Source: an uncultured Eubacteriales bacterium
Lineage (GTDB): Bacteria; Bacillota; Clostridia; Oscillospirales; QAMX01
DNA length: 16,843 nucleotides
Direction of reading: 5' to 3'
Assembly (NCBI GenBank): GCA_905205975.1
Contig: CAJLFQ010000048.1
Location: 1 to 16,843, forward strand
A program made the position numbers and the translations under genes. This document shows, one piece after another, positions 7,193 to 13,953 of the stretch (position 1 is its first letter; every line of letters starts with the position of its first letter). Under the pieces are notes generated by a model. The model had not been told where the DNA came from and made no database searches. It worked only from the letters and a program-made list of their open reading frames with translations.

Positions 7193-7852
7193 TTACACGC
7201 TGCGCGGTTCGCCGCGGATGGCGTCAATGGCGGCGCGCATATCTTCACTGGAAAAAACTGCGTTTCCGGCGACCAGTACATTGGCGCCGGCGGCACGGAC
7301 AGCCGCAGCGTTCTGCGTGTTGACGCCGCCGTCCACCTCCAGCATGATCGGGCGGCCCGTCGCATCGATCATTTCGCGGAGGGTGCGGAGCTTTTGATAG
7401 GTGGCCGGGATAAACTTCTGGCCGCCGAACCCCGGGTTCACGGACATACAGAGGATCAGATCGACGTCGTCCAGAACGTAGCGGCATGCTTCCGGCGTGG
7501 TCGCCGGATTCAGGCTGACGCCCGCCTTAATGCCGTGGGCGCGAATCTGCTGGACAGCGCGGTGCAGGTGCGTGCAGGCTTCAGCATGCACCGTGATGAT
7601 GTCCGCGCCGGCTTCGGCAAATTCGTCGATGTAGCGGATCGGGTCGCAGATCATCAAATGCACGTCGAGCGGCGTTTTGGTCAGTTTGCGGAGGGCGCGG
7701 ATGGTCGGCTGGCCGAAGGTGATGTTCTGCACGAACATGCCGTCCATGACGTCGCAGTGGATCAGGTCGGCACCGGCGGCATCCAGCCGTTTGACGGCGG
7801 CGGCAAAATCCGTAAAATCAGCCGATAAAATCGAAGGAGATACTTTTGTCAT
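7193..7852 (-). CDS. rpe: Ribulose-phosphate 3-epimerase
   Basis: This enzyme interconverts D-ribulose 5-phosphate and D-xylulose 5-phosphate in the pentose phosphate pathway. The 219-residue TIM barrel shows PSILSADF (6-13), HCDVMDG (32-38), HLM (65-67), VNPGFGGQKF (138-147) and EVDGGV (172-177). The expected metal ligands and acid/base residues are all present: His32, Asp34, His65 and Asp174. The ATG at 7852 begins four bases after the stop of the aldolase gene and has no clear ribosome site, so translation is probably coupled to the upstream gene. A TTG at 7879 would add nine residues that overlap the aldolase gene and is less likely. Location beside a xylulokinase-type kinase suggests this copy serves pentose catabolism; whether the genome has a second rpe cannot be seen. 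Confidence 0.95.
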   Translation of the reverse strand: MTKVSPSILSADFTDFAAAVKRLDAAGADLIHCDVMDGMFVQNITFGQPTIRALRKLTKTPLDVHLMICDPIRYIDEFAEAGADIITVHAEACTHLHRAVQQIRAHGIKAGVSLNPATTPEACRYVLDDVDLILCMSVNPGFGGQKFIPATYQKLRTLREMIDATGRPIMLEVDGGVNTQNAAAVRAAGANVLVAGNAVFSSEDMRAAIDAIRGEPRSV

Positions 7853-7856
7853 GGGC

Positions 7857-8801
7857 TTAGACGCGAACGCCGGGTTCAATGCCCCAAACCGGCAGCAGCT
7901 CTTTGTAGAGTGCTTCCATTTCGAGCAGTTCGGTGTAGAAACTCGGAACGAACTTGTCGCGGTCGAGCGAGCGGGTGAAATCGCTCATTTCCGGGAAGAA
8001 GAACGTTTTCAGGTATTTCTTTGCACAGACCGGGTACATCCGCGCTTCAATGCAGGAGGCCAGCCCCAGGAAGTTCTGTACGCGCTGTGCCAGCTCCGGC
8101 TGTGCCGCGTAGTTGGCGCAGAGCCAGGCATACATCTCCGGATGGAAGTTTGCCATAACGCCGGAGAAACCGGAGGCGCCTTCTTTGAGCGTGATGAGCA
8201 GCTGCGAGCAGTTGGCGTTGAAGACCTTGATCTGGCCGCGGCCTGCTTTGATTTTCGCTTTGACCTGTTCGGCGTCGCAGCAGGTGTCCTTCATAAACGT
8301 GAAACGGCCGGTATCGGCAAGGAAGGACATGATTTCCGGCGTCAGCACGCGCTTATAAGGCGCCGGGCATTCATAGAAGCCGAACGAAATCGACGGATCC
8401 ACTTTGGCGAGGAAGGCTTCCAAATGCTTCATCAAAACGTCGTCGCCTTCTTCGGCGGCGGCAAAACGGTTTGGCAGCAGCACGATGTTGTCGGCGCCCG
8501 TTTCCGCCATGGCGTGCACCATGCGGAGCTGCTGATCGAAATCGTCAGCCGTGTGGCCGCTGGCAACGACGCCGACGCGCCCCTTGACGTGATCAACGAT
8601 GAACTTGGCCAGTTCGACCTTTTCTTCGTCGTTCAGGAAGAACATTTCGGAAGATTGGCAGACGGCAAAGATGCCGGCGACGCCGCGTTCAATATACCAT
8701 TCAATGAGCTTTTCGACCATGCCGTAATCAATTTCGCCTGCGTCCGTAAACGGCGTAATCATGGTCGGCCAGACGCCGGACTTGATCTGCGCATTTTTCA
8801 T
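7857..8801 (-). CDS. Dihydrodipicolinate synthase/N-acetylneuraminate lyase family aldolase
   Basis: This is a class I, Schiff-base-forming TIM-barrel lyase of the DapA/NanA superfamily. Members condense or cleave pyruvate with an aldehyde. Of 314 residues, the N-terminus GVWPTMITPFT is typical, Tyr143 (FYECP) matches the catalytic Tyr and Lys171 (FMKDTC) matches the Schiff-base Lys. The loop that reads GTTGE in DapA is CQSSE (48-52) here, and the Arg-bearing motif after the Tyr differs too. True dihydrodipicolinate synthase is therefore unlikely; cleavage of a 2-keto-3-deoxy sugar acid or related compound is more plausible. The ATG at 8801 has AAAGGAG 10 bases upstream; an open frame to 8948 runs through the promoter. 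It leads an operon with rpe and is divergent from a sugar operon. The exact substrate is unknown. Confidence 0.85.
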   Translation of the reverse strand: MKNAQIKSGVWPTMITPFTDAGEIDYGMVEKLIEWYIERGVAGIFAVCQSSEMFFLNDEEKVELAKFIVDHVKGRVGVVASGHTADDFDQQLRMVHAMAETGADNIVLLPNRFAAAEEGDDVLMKHLEAFLAKVDPSISFGFYECPAPYKRVLTPEIMSFLADTGRFTFMKDTCCDAEQVKAKIKAGRGQIKVFNANCSQLLITLKEGASGFSGVMANFHPEMYAWLCANYAAQPELAQRVQNFLGLASCIEARMYPVCAKKYLKTFFFPEMSDFTRSLDRDKFVPSFYTELLEMEALYKELLPVWGIEPGVRV

Positions 8802-8853
8802 GGAAAGACTGCTCCTTTGTTTTCTGTCGTTTTGCCGCAGTGGCAACGAGATT

Positions 8854-8882
8854 ATTATACACCGCTTTGCCGGAAATGGCAA
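8854..8882 (-). promoter_or_regulatory. Promoter of the aldolase-rpe operon
   Basis: On the minus strand TTGCCA (8882-8877), 17 bases, perfect TATAAT (8859-8854). The -35 overlaps one arm of the inverted repeat at 8879-8936. Confidence 0.88.
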
Positions 8883-8936
8883 GCGGCATCGCCCGGTTTT
8901 TTCAGGCGGCATTGGAAAATTCGGGAAACCGCTTGC
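8879..8936. promoter_or_regulatory. Inverted repeat spanning both divergent promoters (candidate operator)
   Basis: GCAAGCGG (8879-8886) and its exact complement CCGCTTGC (8929-8936) lie 50 bases apart, centre to centre. Each overlaps the -35 box of one divergent promoter. Flanking bases extend the similarity (AATGGCAAGCGG against AATGCAAGCGG read inward) with one inserted base. This layout would let one regulator control both operons, possibly by looping. No regulator gene lies in the window. Confidence 0.5.
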
Positions 8937-8937
8937 A
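8924..8937 (+). promoter_or_regulatory. Candidate CcpA (cre) site
   Basis: GGAAACCGCTTGCA matches nine of the ten fixed positions of the Gram-positive cre consensus TGNAANCGNTTNCA; only the first T differs. It overlaps the -35 of the rightward operon, a position where CcpA would repress in the presence of preferred sugars. Confidence 0.55.
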
Positions 8938-8961
8938 TTCTCGCCCAACGGGTGATATAAT
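8933..8961 (+). promoter_or_regulatory. Promoter of the rightward sugar operon
   Basis: TTGCAT (8933-8938), 17 bases, perfect TATAAT (8956-8961) with TG at 8953-8954, an extended -10 that compensates for the weak -35. Start of transcription is expected near 8968. Confidence 0.82.
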
Positions 8962-9024
8962 TACAAGCAGCAAGCTGCACTTTCCGGCATCTTTCATACG
9001 TCTTGATAGGAGTACGTTTGTTTT

Positions 9025-10269
9025 ATGTTGAAACAACTGACAAAGCACTACCCGATCGGCGCATACTATCTTTCTGAAAATCTGTGGACGCCCGGCGGCG
9101 TCCGTCAATTTGCCGAAACCGGCTCCGACTTTCTCGTTGCCGTCAATCCGAATGAACAGCTGACAGACCTCTGCAGGCAGCACGGCATCGGCATTCTCTC
9201 AACCGGCTCGTTTGCCATGTGGTGGGGCGGCGACGGCGACAACGCAGGCGGCTATGAAAAGCAGTTCCCGCTCCACACGCTGGATCATGCCGTCGGAACG
9301 CTTCCGGCCAATCCGCCGGTCTGGGGCGACTATCTGGTTGACGAGCCCAACGCGCGCGACTTTGCACACATCAACCGCGTTATTCAGCATTACCGCGCTC
9401 TGTTCCCGGACAAGATTCCATTTATCAATCTTTACCCGAACTATGCGAGCATCGCCGGGACACCCGGTGATCAAGTCGTTTCTCAGCTGGGCACCGCTTC
9501 TTATGCCGAGCATATCGAGCGGTATCTCCGTGAAATCGACCTGCCCTATCTCTGCTTTGACTTTTATCCGTTTACCGGCGGAGAAGGCGGCCCGTTTGAC
9601 CGTTATTTGGTCAATTTGGACATCGCCGCCGACGCCTGCCGCAGAAGCGGCCGGGCGCTCTGGGTCATCATTCAGGCCGGTGCGTGGCACCCGGAAGAAG
9701 CCATCGGCACGTTCCAGCTCCGCTGGCAGGTCGGGCTCTGCCTGGCATACGGCACCCGCAGCATCATGCACGCCTCCTATTCCAAGGGCTGGTGGGATGA
9801 TTCGACGGCCTGCGTTAACGCATCCGGTGCCAAAAACCCGATGTATGACGATGTGACAACCGTCAACCGCGAAATTCACGCCGTCGGAACGGATTATCTG
9901 AAATACCGGAACACCGGCGTTTCCGTCTGCGGCGATCTGTCCAGCGCACATTCACGGGTCCGCGTCCAGCTGGAACGTCAGGCACTGCGGCCGAACGAAG
10001 CCAATCTGGACGCAATCGCCCAAGTGACATCCGACGCCGCCATTCTCGCCGGGACCTTCCGCGGCGAACAGGACAGCCGCGCGCTCCTGCTGGTCAACAC
10101 GCAGAACCCGTGGAATCCAGCCGCTTCGGCAGACGTCCGTTTGCAGCCGCAAGCCGAATTTGTCATCCTGCACCAGGGTGAACGCAAAGAAGCTTTCCTG
10201 GTTCCTGCCGACGGGCTGACGCTGCATTTGGAAAGCGGCGAATGGGCTTTCGTCGAGCTGGTTCGCTGA
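9025..10269 (+). CDS. TIM-barrel glycoside-hydrolase-like protein with C-terminal beta domain
   Basis: I do not recognise a named family for this 414-residue protein. It begins with a barrel-like strand IGAYYLSEN and contains WGDYLVDEPN (100-109), in which Glu107 follows a strand and resembles the acid/base Glu of clan A glycosidases. Other barrel-strand-like segments are PFINLYPNY (132-140), LCFDFYPF (176-183) and LWVIIQAG (212-219). LAYGTRSIMHASYSKGW (240-256) resembles the last strands of beta-galactosidase-like barrels. Position 217, about where such enzymes carry the nucleophile Glu, is Gln. From about 330 a beta-rich module follows, containing ALLLVNTQNPW. There is no signal peptide, so it acts in the cytoplasm. 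AGGAG lies 12 bases before the ATG. It is the first gene of an operon with a sugar kinase, so hydrolysis of an imported glycoside is likely but unproven. Confidence 0.65.
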   Translation: MLKQLTKHYPIGAYYLSENLWTPGGVRQFAETGSDFLVAVNPNEQLTDLCRQHGIGILSTGSFAMWWGGDGDNAGGYEKQFPLHTLDHAVGTLPANPPVWGDYLVDEPNARDFAHINRVIQHYRALFPDKIPFINLYPNYASIAGTPGDQVVSQLGTASYAEHIERYLREIDLPYLCFDFYPFTGGEGGPFDRYLVNLDIAADACRRSGRALWVIIQAGAWHPEEAIGTFQLRWQVGLCLAYGTRSIMHASYSKGWWDDSTACVNASGAKNPMYDDVTTVNREIHAVGTDYLKYRNTGVSVCGDLSSAHSRVRVQLERQALRPNEANLDAIAQVTSDAAILAGTFRGEQDSRALLLVNTQNPWNPAASADVRLQPQAEFVILHQGERKEAFLVPADGLTLHLESGEWAFVELVR

Positions 10270-10299
10270 GCCGGCATGAACGTCAGGAGCTGACCCCTT

Positions 10300-11832
10300 A
10301 TGTCTTATCTGCTGGGGCTGGACATCGGCACCTCCGGGACGAAGAGCGTCCTGTTTGATGAAACCGGTGTGCCGGCTGCAAGCTTTACCTCAGAATATCC
10401 CATGGAACAGCCCAAGCCGGGCTGGGCAGAGCAGGATCCGGAATGCTGGTGGCAGGCCGCCGCGGAAAGCATATCGGCCGTTTTGACGCAGAGCGGCATC
10501 GATGCAGGCGAAATCGCCGGTGTCGGTCTCTCCGGTCAGATGCACAGTTTGGTCTGTCTGGACGCAGACGGCCGGGTTCTGCGCAAGGCGATCCTCTGGT
10601 GCGATCAGCGCACGGCGGAATCGGCGCAGGCGCTGACCGATCTAGTCGGGCGCGATACGCTTGTTTCGGTCACGGCCAACCCCGCCATGACCGGTTTTAC
10701 CGCGGCAAAGCTCTTATGGGTTCGAACGCATGAGCCGGAAATCTACGAAAAAACGCGCAAAATCCTTTTGCCAAAAGATTATATCCGTTACCGTTTGACC
10801 GGTGAATTTGCCACGGAAGTATCCGACGCCAGCGGCATGCAGCTGCTGGATGTCCCCAACCGCTGCTGGAGCCAAAAACTGCTCGACATCCTGGAGATCG
10901 ACCGCAGCCTGCTGGCTGACGTCTATGAATCCGTCGCAGTCAGCGGACGGATTTCGCCGGAAGCTACACGGCTGACCGGGCTGAAAGCCGGTACGCCGGT
11001 TGTCGGCGGCGCAGGAGATCAGGCGGCCGGCGGCGTCGGCAACGGCATTGTCCGCACGGGCGCCGTTTCTGCAGCCATCGGGACATCCGGCGTCGTGTTT
11101 GCGCACACGGACCGGATGCTGCTCGCCCCGCATGGGCGTGTCCACACGCTTTGCCACGCCGTCCCCGGCTGCTGGCATATCATGGGTGTGACACAGGCTG
11201 CCGGGCTTTCATTGAAATGGTTCCGTGAGCAGTTCTGCGGCAGTGAAGCGGCGGTTTCACAGCGGACCGGTGAAGACGTTTATGCCTTGCTGGACCGTGA
11301 GGCCGCCCGCGTCCCCGCCGGATGCAGCGGGCTGTTTTATCTCCCCTATCTGATGGGCGAGCGCACGCCGCACCTCGACCCGTATGCGCGCGGCGTATTC
11401 TTTGGGCTGTCTGCGATGCACACGCGCGCCGATATGCTCCGCGCCGTGATGGAAGGCGTTTCCTACTCGCTGAAAGACTGTATGGAAATCCTCCGGAAAA
11501 TGGGCGTGCCGGTTACCGAAGTCCGCGCTTCCGGCGGCGGCGGAAAGAGTCCGCTTTGGCGGCAGATGCTCGCGGACATGTTCGGCAAAAAAGTGACGAC
11601 GACCAACGTCTCGGAGGGACCGGCCCTCGGCGCCGCCATTTTGGCTGGAGCCGGAACAGGCGTTTATGGTTCCGTTGAAGAGGGCTGCGACGCCGTTCTG
11701 CGCCAGAAAACCATGCAGAAGCCGGATCCGGCTGCGCGCAGAATCTACCAAGCGCGATATCCGATTTATCAGAGCCTGTACCGTTCGCTGAAAAAAGAGT
11801 TTGTCCGGCTGCAACAGTTGGATGAAGTCTGA
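10300..11832 (+). CDS. xylB: Xylulokinase-type FGGY carbohydrate kinase
   Basis: This enzyme phosphorylates a ketopentose, D-xylulose in the best-known members, using ATP to give xylulose 5-phosphate. The 510 residues have the two-domain actin-like FGGY fold: phosphate-1 motif GLDIGTSGTKS (6-16), sugar-binding GLSGQMHSL (77-85), WCDQR (100-104), catalytic-base Asp240 in GGAGDQAAGGVGNG, adenosine region IGTSGVV, and the C-terminal signature RASGGGGKSPLWRQMLADMFG. GQMH and the glycine-rich GDQ motif point to the xylulokinase branch rather than glycerol or gluconate kinases. The start has AGGAG 10 bases upstream and follows the preceding stop by 30 bases. Its product would be the direct substrate of the rpe product across the divergent promoter. 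The exact sugar could be another ketose. Confidence 0.9.
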   Translation: MSYLLGLDIGTSGTKSVLFDETGVPAASFTSEYPMEQPKPGWAEQDPECWWQAAAESISAVLTQSGIDAGEIAGVGLSGQMHSLVCLDADGRVLRKAILWCDQRTAESAQALTDLVGRDTLVSVTANPAMTGFTAAKLLWVRTHEPEIYEKTRKILLPKDYIRYRLTGEFATEVSDASGMQLLDVPNRCWSQKLLDILEIDRSLLADVYESVAVSGRISPEATRLTGLKAGTPVVGGAGDQAAGGVGNGIVRTGAVSAAIGTSGVVFAHTDRMLLAPHGRVHTLCHAVPGCWHIMGVTQAAGLSLKWFREQFCGSEAAVSQRTGEDVYALLDREAARVPAGCSGLFYLPYLMGERTPHLDPYARGVFFGLSAMHTRADMLRAVMEGVSYSLKDCMEILRKMGVPVTEVRASGGGGKSPLWRQMLADMFGKKVTTTNVSEGPALGAAILAGAGTGVYGSVEEGCDAVLRQKTMQKPDPAARRIYQARYPIYQSLYRSLKKEFVRLQQLDEV

Positions 11833-11876
11833 TCACCAATACCGCATGTCAACACACCTGAAAGGATGAAAAAAAC

Positions 11877-12647
11877 ATGTACAACATGAACATTGCCGCG
11901 CAGCTCTATACCGTGCGCAACTTCTGCAAAGATGAAGAAGGCATTCGCCGTTCCGCCGAAAAAATTGCCAAAATCGGCTATCGTGCCGTTCAGGTTTCCG
12001 GCATCGCCGAAATCCCGGATGAAACCATGCGGCGCATCATGGACGAAAACGGTCTGAAAATTGTCGCGACGCACTTCGGCATGGACCGCTATGAAAACGA
12101 CCTTGACGCCATGATCGACAAGCATCTGACGTTCGGCTGCACCAATGCCGGTATCGGCTACACCGGCGTGCAGGAACGGGCGGAAGGCTTCATCGACCTC
12201 GGCAGACGCGCCGAAAAAGTGGCGGTTGCGCTGGAAAAGCACGGCATCCACTTCATCGTCCACAACCATGCGTTTGAGCTCTGCCGGTACGGCGACAAGA
12301 CCGGACTGGATCTGATCTACGAAAATTCCAGCGTTTTGAACGCCGAGCTGGACGTTCACTGGATTGTTGCAGGCGGCGGCGACCCGACCGTCTGGATCCG
12401 GAAGCTGGCCGGACGGATGCGCGTCATCCACTATAAAGACTTTGCCGTCGATTACAAGGGCAACCGCATTTACAAGGAAATCGGCGAAGGCAATATGAAC
12501 TGGCAGGCCATCAACGACGCCTGCGCCGCTGCCGGCATCGAATACTGCATCGTCGAACAGGACGACTGCTATGACCGCGACCCGTTCGACAGCCTTGCCA
12601 TCAGCTACCGGAATCTGAAAGCAATGGGACTGAAAGACCCGCAATGA
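11877..12647 (+). CDS. Xylose isomerase-like sugar (phosphate) isomerase/epimerase
   Basis: This 256-residue TIM barrel of the AP endonuclease 2 / xylose isomerase-like superfamily isomerises or epimerises free or phosphorylated sugars and cyclitols with a divalent metal. It starts NIAAQLYTVRNF, a typical first strand. The probable metal ligands are Glu134 (HNHAFE), Asp159 (ELDVHW), His185 (IHYKDF) and Glu227 (IVEQD), in the usual order. True xylose isomerase (about 440 residues) is a different, longer family. An AAAGGA site precedes the ATG; a second ATG three codons later is possible. There is no terminator in the 44 bases after the kinase gene, so it is in the same operon. It may produce the ketose that the kinase phosphorylates. 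The substrate is unknown. Confidence 0.85.
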   Translation: MYNMNIAAQLYTVRNFCKDEEGIRRSAEKIAKIGYRAVQVSGIAEIPDETMRRIMDENGLKIVATHFGMDRYENDLDAMIDKHLTFGCTNAGIGYTGVQERAEGFIDLGRRAEKVAVALEKHGIHFIVHNHAFELCRYGDKTGLDLIYENSSVLNAELDVHWIVAGGGDPTVWIRKLAGRMRVIHYKDFAVDYKGNRIYKEIGEGNMNWQAINDACAAAGIEYCIVEQDDCYDRDPFDSLAISYRNLKAMGLKDPQ

Positions 12648-13789
12648 GCGAGCGCTGCCTATTCCGAAACACGGCAAACATCAAACGCATTATCGCCATC
12701 AGCGATATTCACGGCGACGGACTGCTGCTCCGCCGGTTGATGGTGCGTCTGGCTCCCGGCAGCGGCGATCTCGTTGTTCTGGTCGGCGATTACATCAACC
12801 GCGGCCCGGACAGCGACGATGCGCTGCACACCGTCATGCAGCTGTCTGCGCGCGAAAACGTCGTCGTGCTGAAGGGCAACATGGACCGGTTGATCGACTG
12901 GTATTTCTGGCGCGGACCCGCGGATCTGGTTTTCGGCCATTTTCGGGAATACCAGGCCAACCGCTTCGGCATTCTCTTTTTTGAGTGGGCACACAAATGC
13001 GGTTACGAAATGGTCACGCCGGAAAACTTTGAAGAGATCCGTTCCGTTTTGGCCAAGCGCTATGAAGCAGAGGGGCAATTCGTGCGGGATCTCCCCTTTG
13101 GATTGGAGACGGACAGCCACCTGTTTGTGCATGCCGGTGTCTGCGCTTCAGCAGACTGGCGCGACAGCACCGAACAGGAGCTTCTGAAAAACGACCCGTT
13201 TCTCATGCACGGCGTCAACAACACGGGCAAAACCATTGTGGTCGGCCATACGCCGGTCTGGAACAGTCCGCTTTCCAAAAACTGCAACAATGCGATCATC
13301 GACCCGGAACGATGCGTCATCGGCATCGACGGCGGCATCGGCGTCAAGAGCTTTTCACAGCTGAACGCGCTTGTCATCACGCGGACGCCGGACGGGTTCC
13401 GCTATGAAACGGTTTTCGAAGACCGGTATCCCCGGTTTACAGCCCGCTGTTCCTATCAGCCGCAGGAGCAGGACTGGCCCGTTTTGAAAGACGCCTGGCC
13501 GGATTACTATCTGGACGTCTTGTCGCGCGGATCTGCGTTTTCGCTGTGCCGTCTGACCGGTTCCGGACGAACCGGCATGGTCAAAAACGAACACATCGGT
13601 ACGGACGCAAACGGGCGGACACGGTTTACCCACAACTCCATTTCGACGCTGCTGCCGGTTTCCGCAGGCGAACAGCTCGCGCTGCTGGACGGCGGGTGCG
13701 ATGCATACGTTTATGTCAAAAATGCCGCCGGAGCCATCGGCTGGGTGCCGAAACAGGTGGCCGGCGATGCAGAGCCATCTGCCAATTGA
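12644..13789 (+). CDS. PPP-family metallophosphatase with GNMD motif and C-terminal SH3-like region
   Basis: This 381-residue cytoplasmic protein has the calcineurin-like phosphoprotein phosphatase fold. Metal-site residues are all visible: Asp21 and His23 (SDIHGD), Asp49 (GDYINRGPDS), Asn79 (KGNMD), His163 (FVHAG) and His202 (VVGHTP). The third motif is normally GNHE or GNHD. The His that acts as general acid is Met80 here. Residues from about 290 to 375 are not part of the catalytic fold; the stretch AYVYVKNAAGAIGWVPKQV resembles a bacterial SH3-type module. The ATG overlaps the previous stop (ATGA), so the gene is translationally coupled to the isomerase gene and ends the operon. It could act on a sugar phosphate, a nucleotide or a protein. 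Fold is sure; activity and substrate are not. Confidence 0.82.
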   Translation: MSERCLFRNTANIKRIIAISDIHGDGLLLRRLMVRLAPGSGDLVVLVGDYINRGPDSDDALHTVMQLSARENVVVLKGNMDRLIDWYFWRGPADLVFGHFREYQANRFGILFFEWAHKCGYEMVTPENFEEIRSVLAKRYEAEGQFVRDLPFGLETDSHLFVHAGVCASADWRDSTEQELLKNDPFLMHGVNNTGKTIVVGHTPVWNSPLSKNCNNAIIDPERCVIGIDGGIGVKSFSQLNALVITRTPDGFRYETVFEDRYPRFTARCSYQPQEQDWPVLKDAWPDYYLDVLSRGSAFSLCRLTGSGRTGMVKNEHIGTDANGRTRFTHNSISTLLPVSAGEQLALLDGGCDAYVYVKNAAGAIGWVPKQVAGDAEPSAN

Positions 13790-13792
13790 ACC

Positions 13793-13830
13793 GCTGCCGG
13801 ATACAGGAATCCTGTATCCGGCAGCTTTTT
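13793..13830 (+). terminator. Terminator of the sugar operon
   Basis: A perfect 15-bp stem (13793-13807 with 13811-13825), loop AAT, followed by five Ts. It starts three bases after the phosphatase stop. Confidence 0.95.
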
Positions 13831-13863
13831 GTTGTTTTCCCCTGTTTGAAGCCGTCGGGTCGG

Positions 13864-13892
13864 TTGCGAAACCGGCGTAAATTTGCTATAAT
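13864..13892 (+). promoter_or_regulatory. Promoter of gdpP-rplI
   Basis: TTGCGA (13864-13869), 17 bases, perfect TATAAT (13887-13892) with TG at 13884-13885. Transcription would begin near 13899, which makes the ATG at 13909 too close to hold a ribosome site. Confidence 0.85.
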
Positions 13893-13953
13893 ATTGCTAT
13901 GATGATCGATGACACACCGCATTGCGGCTGTGCCGGAAAGGATTCGGCAGATC

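Noticed and set aside
6776..7828. Plus-strand open frame through the repeat element and antisense to rpe
   Set aside because: It starts within the pyk terminator hairpin and crosses several hairpins; the rpe strand carries the conserved protein.
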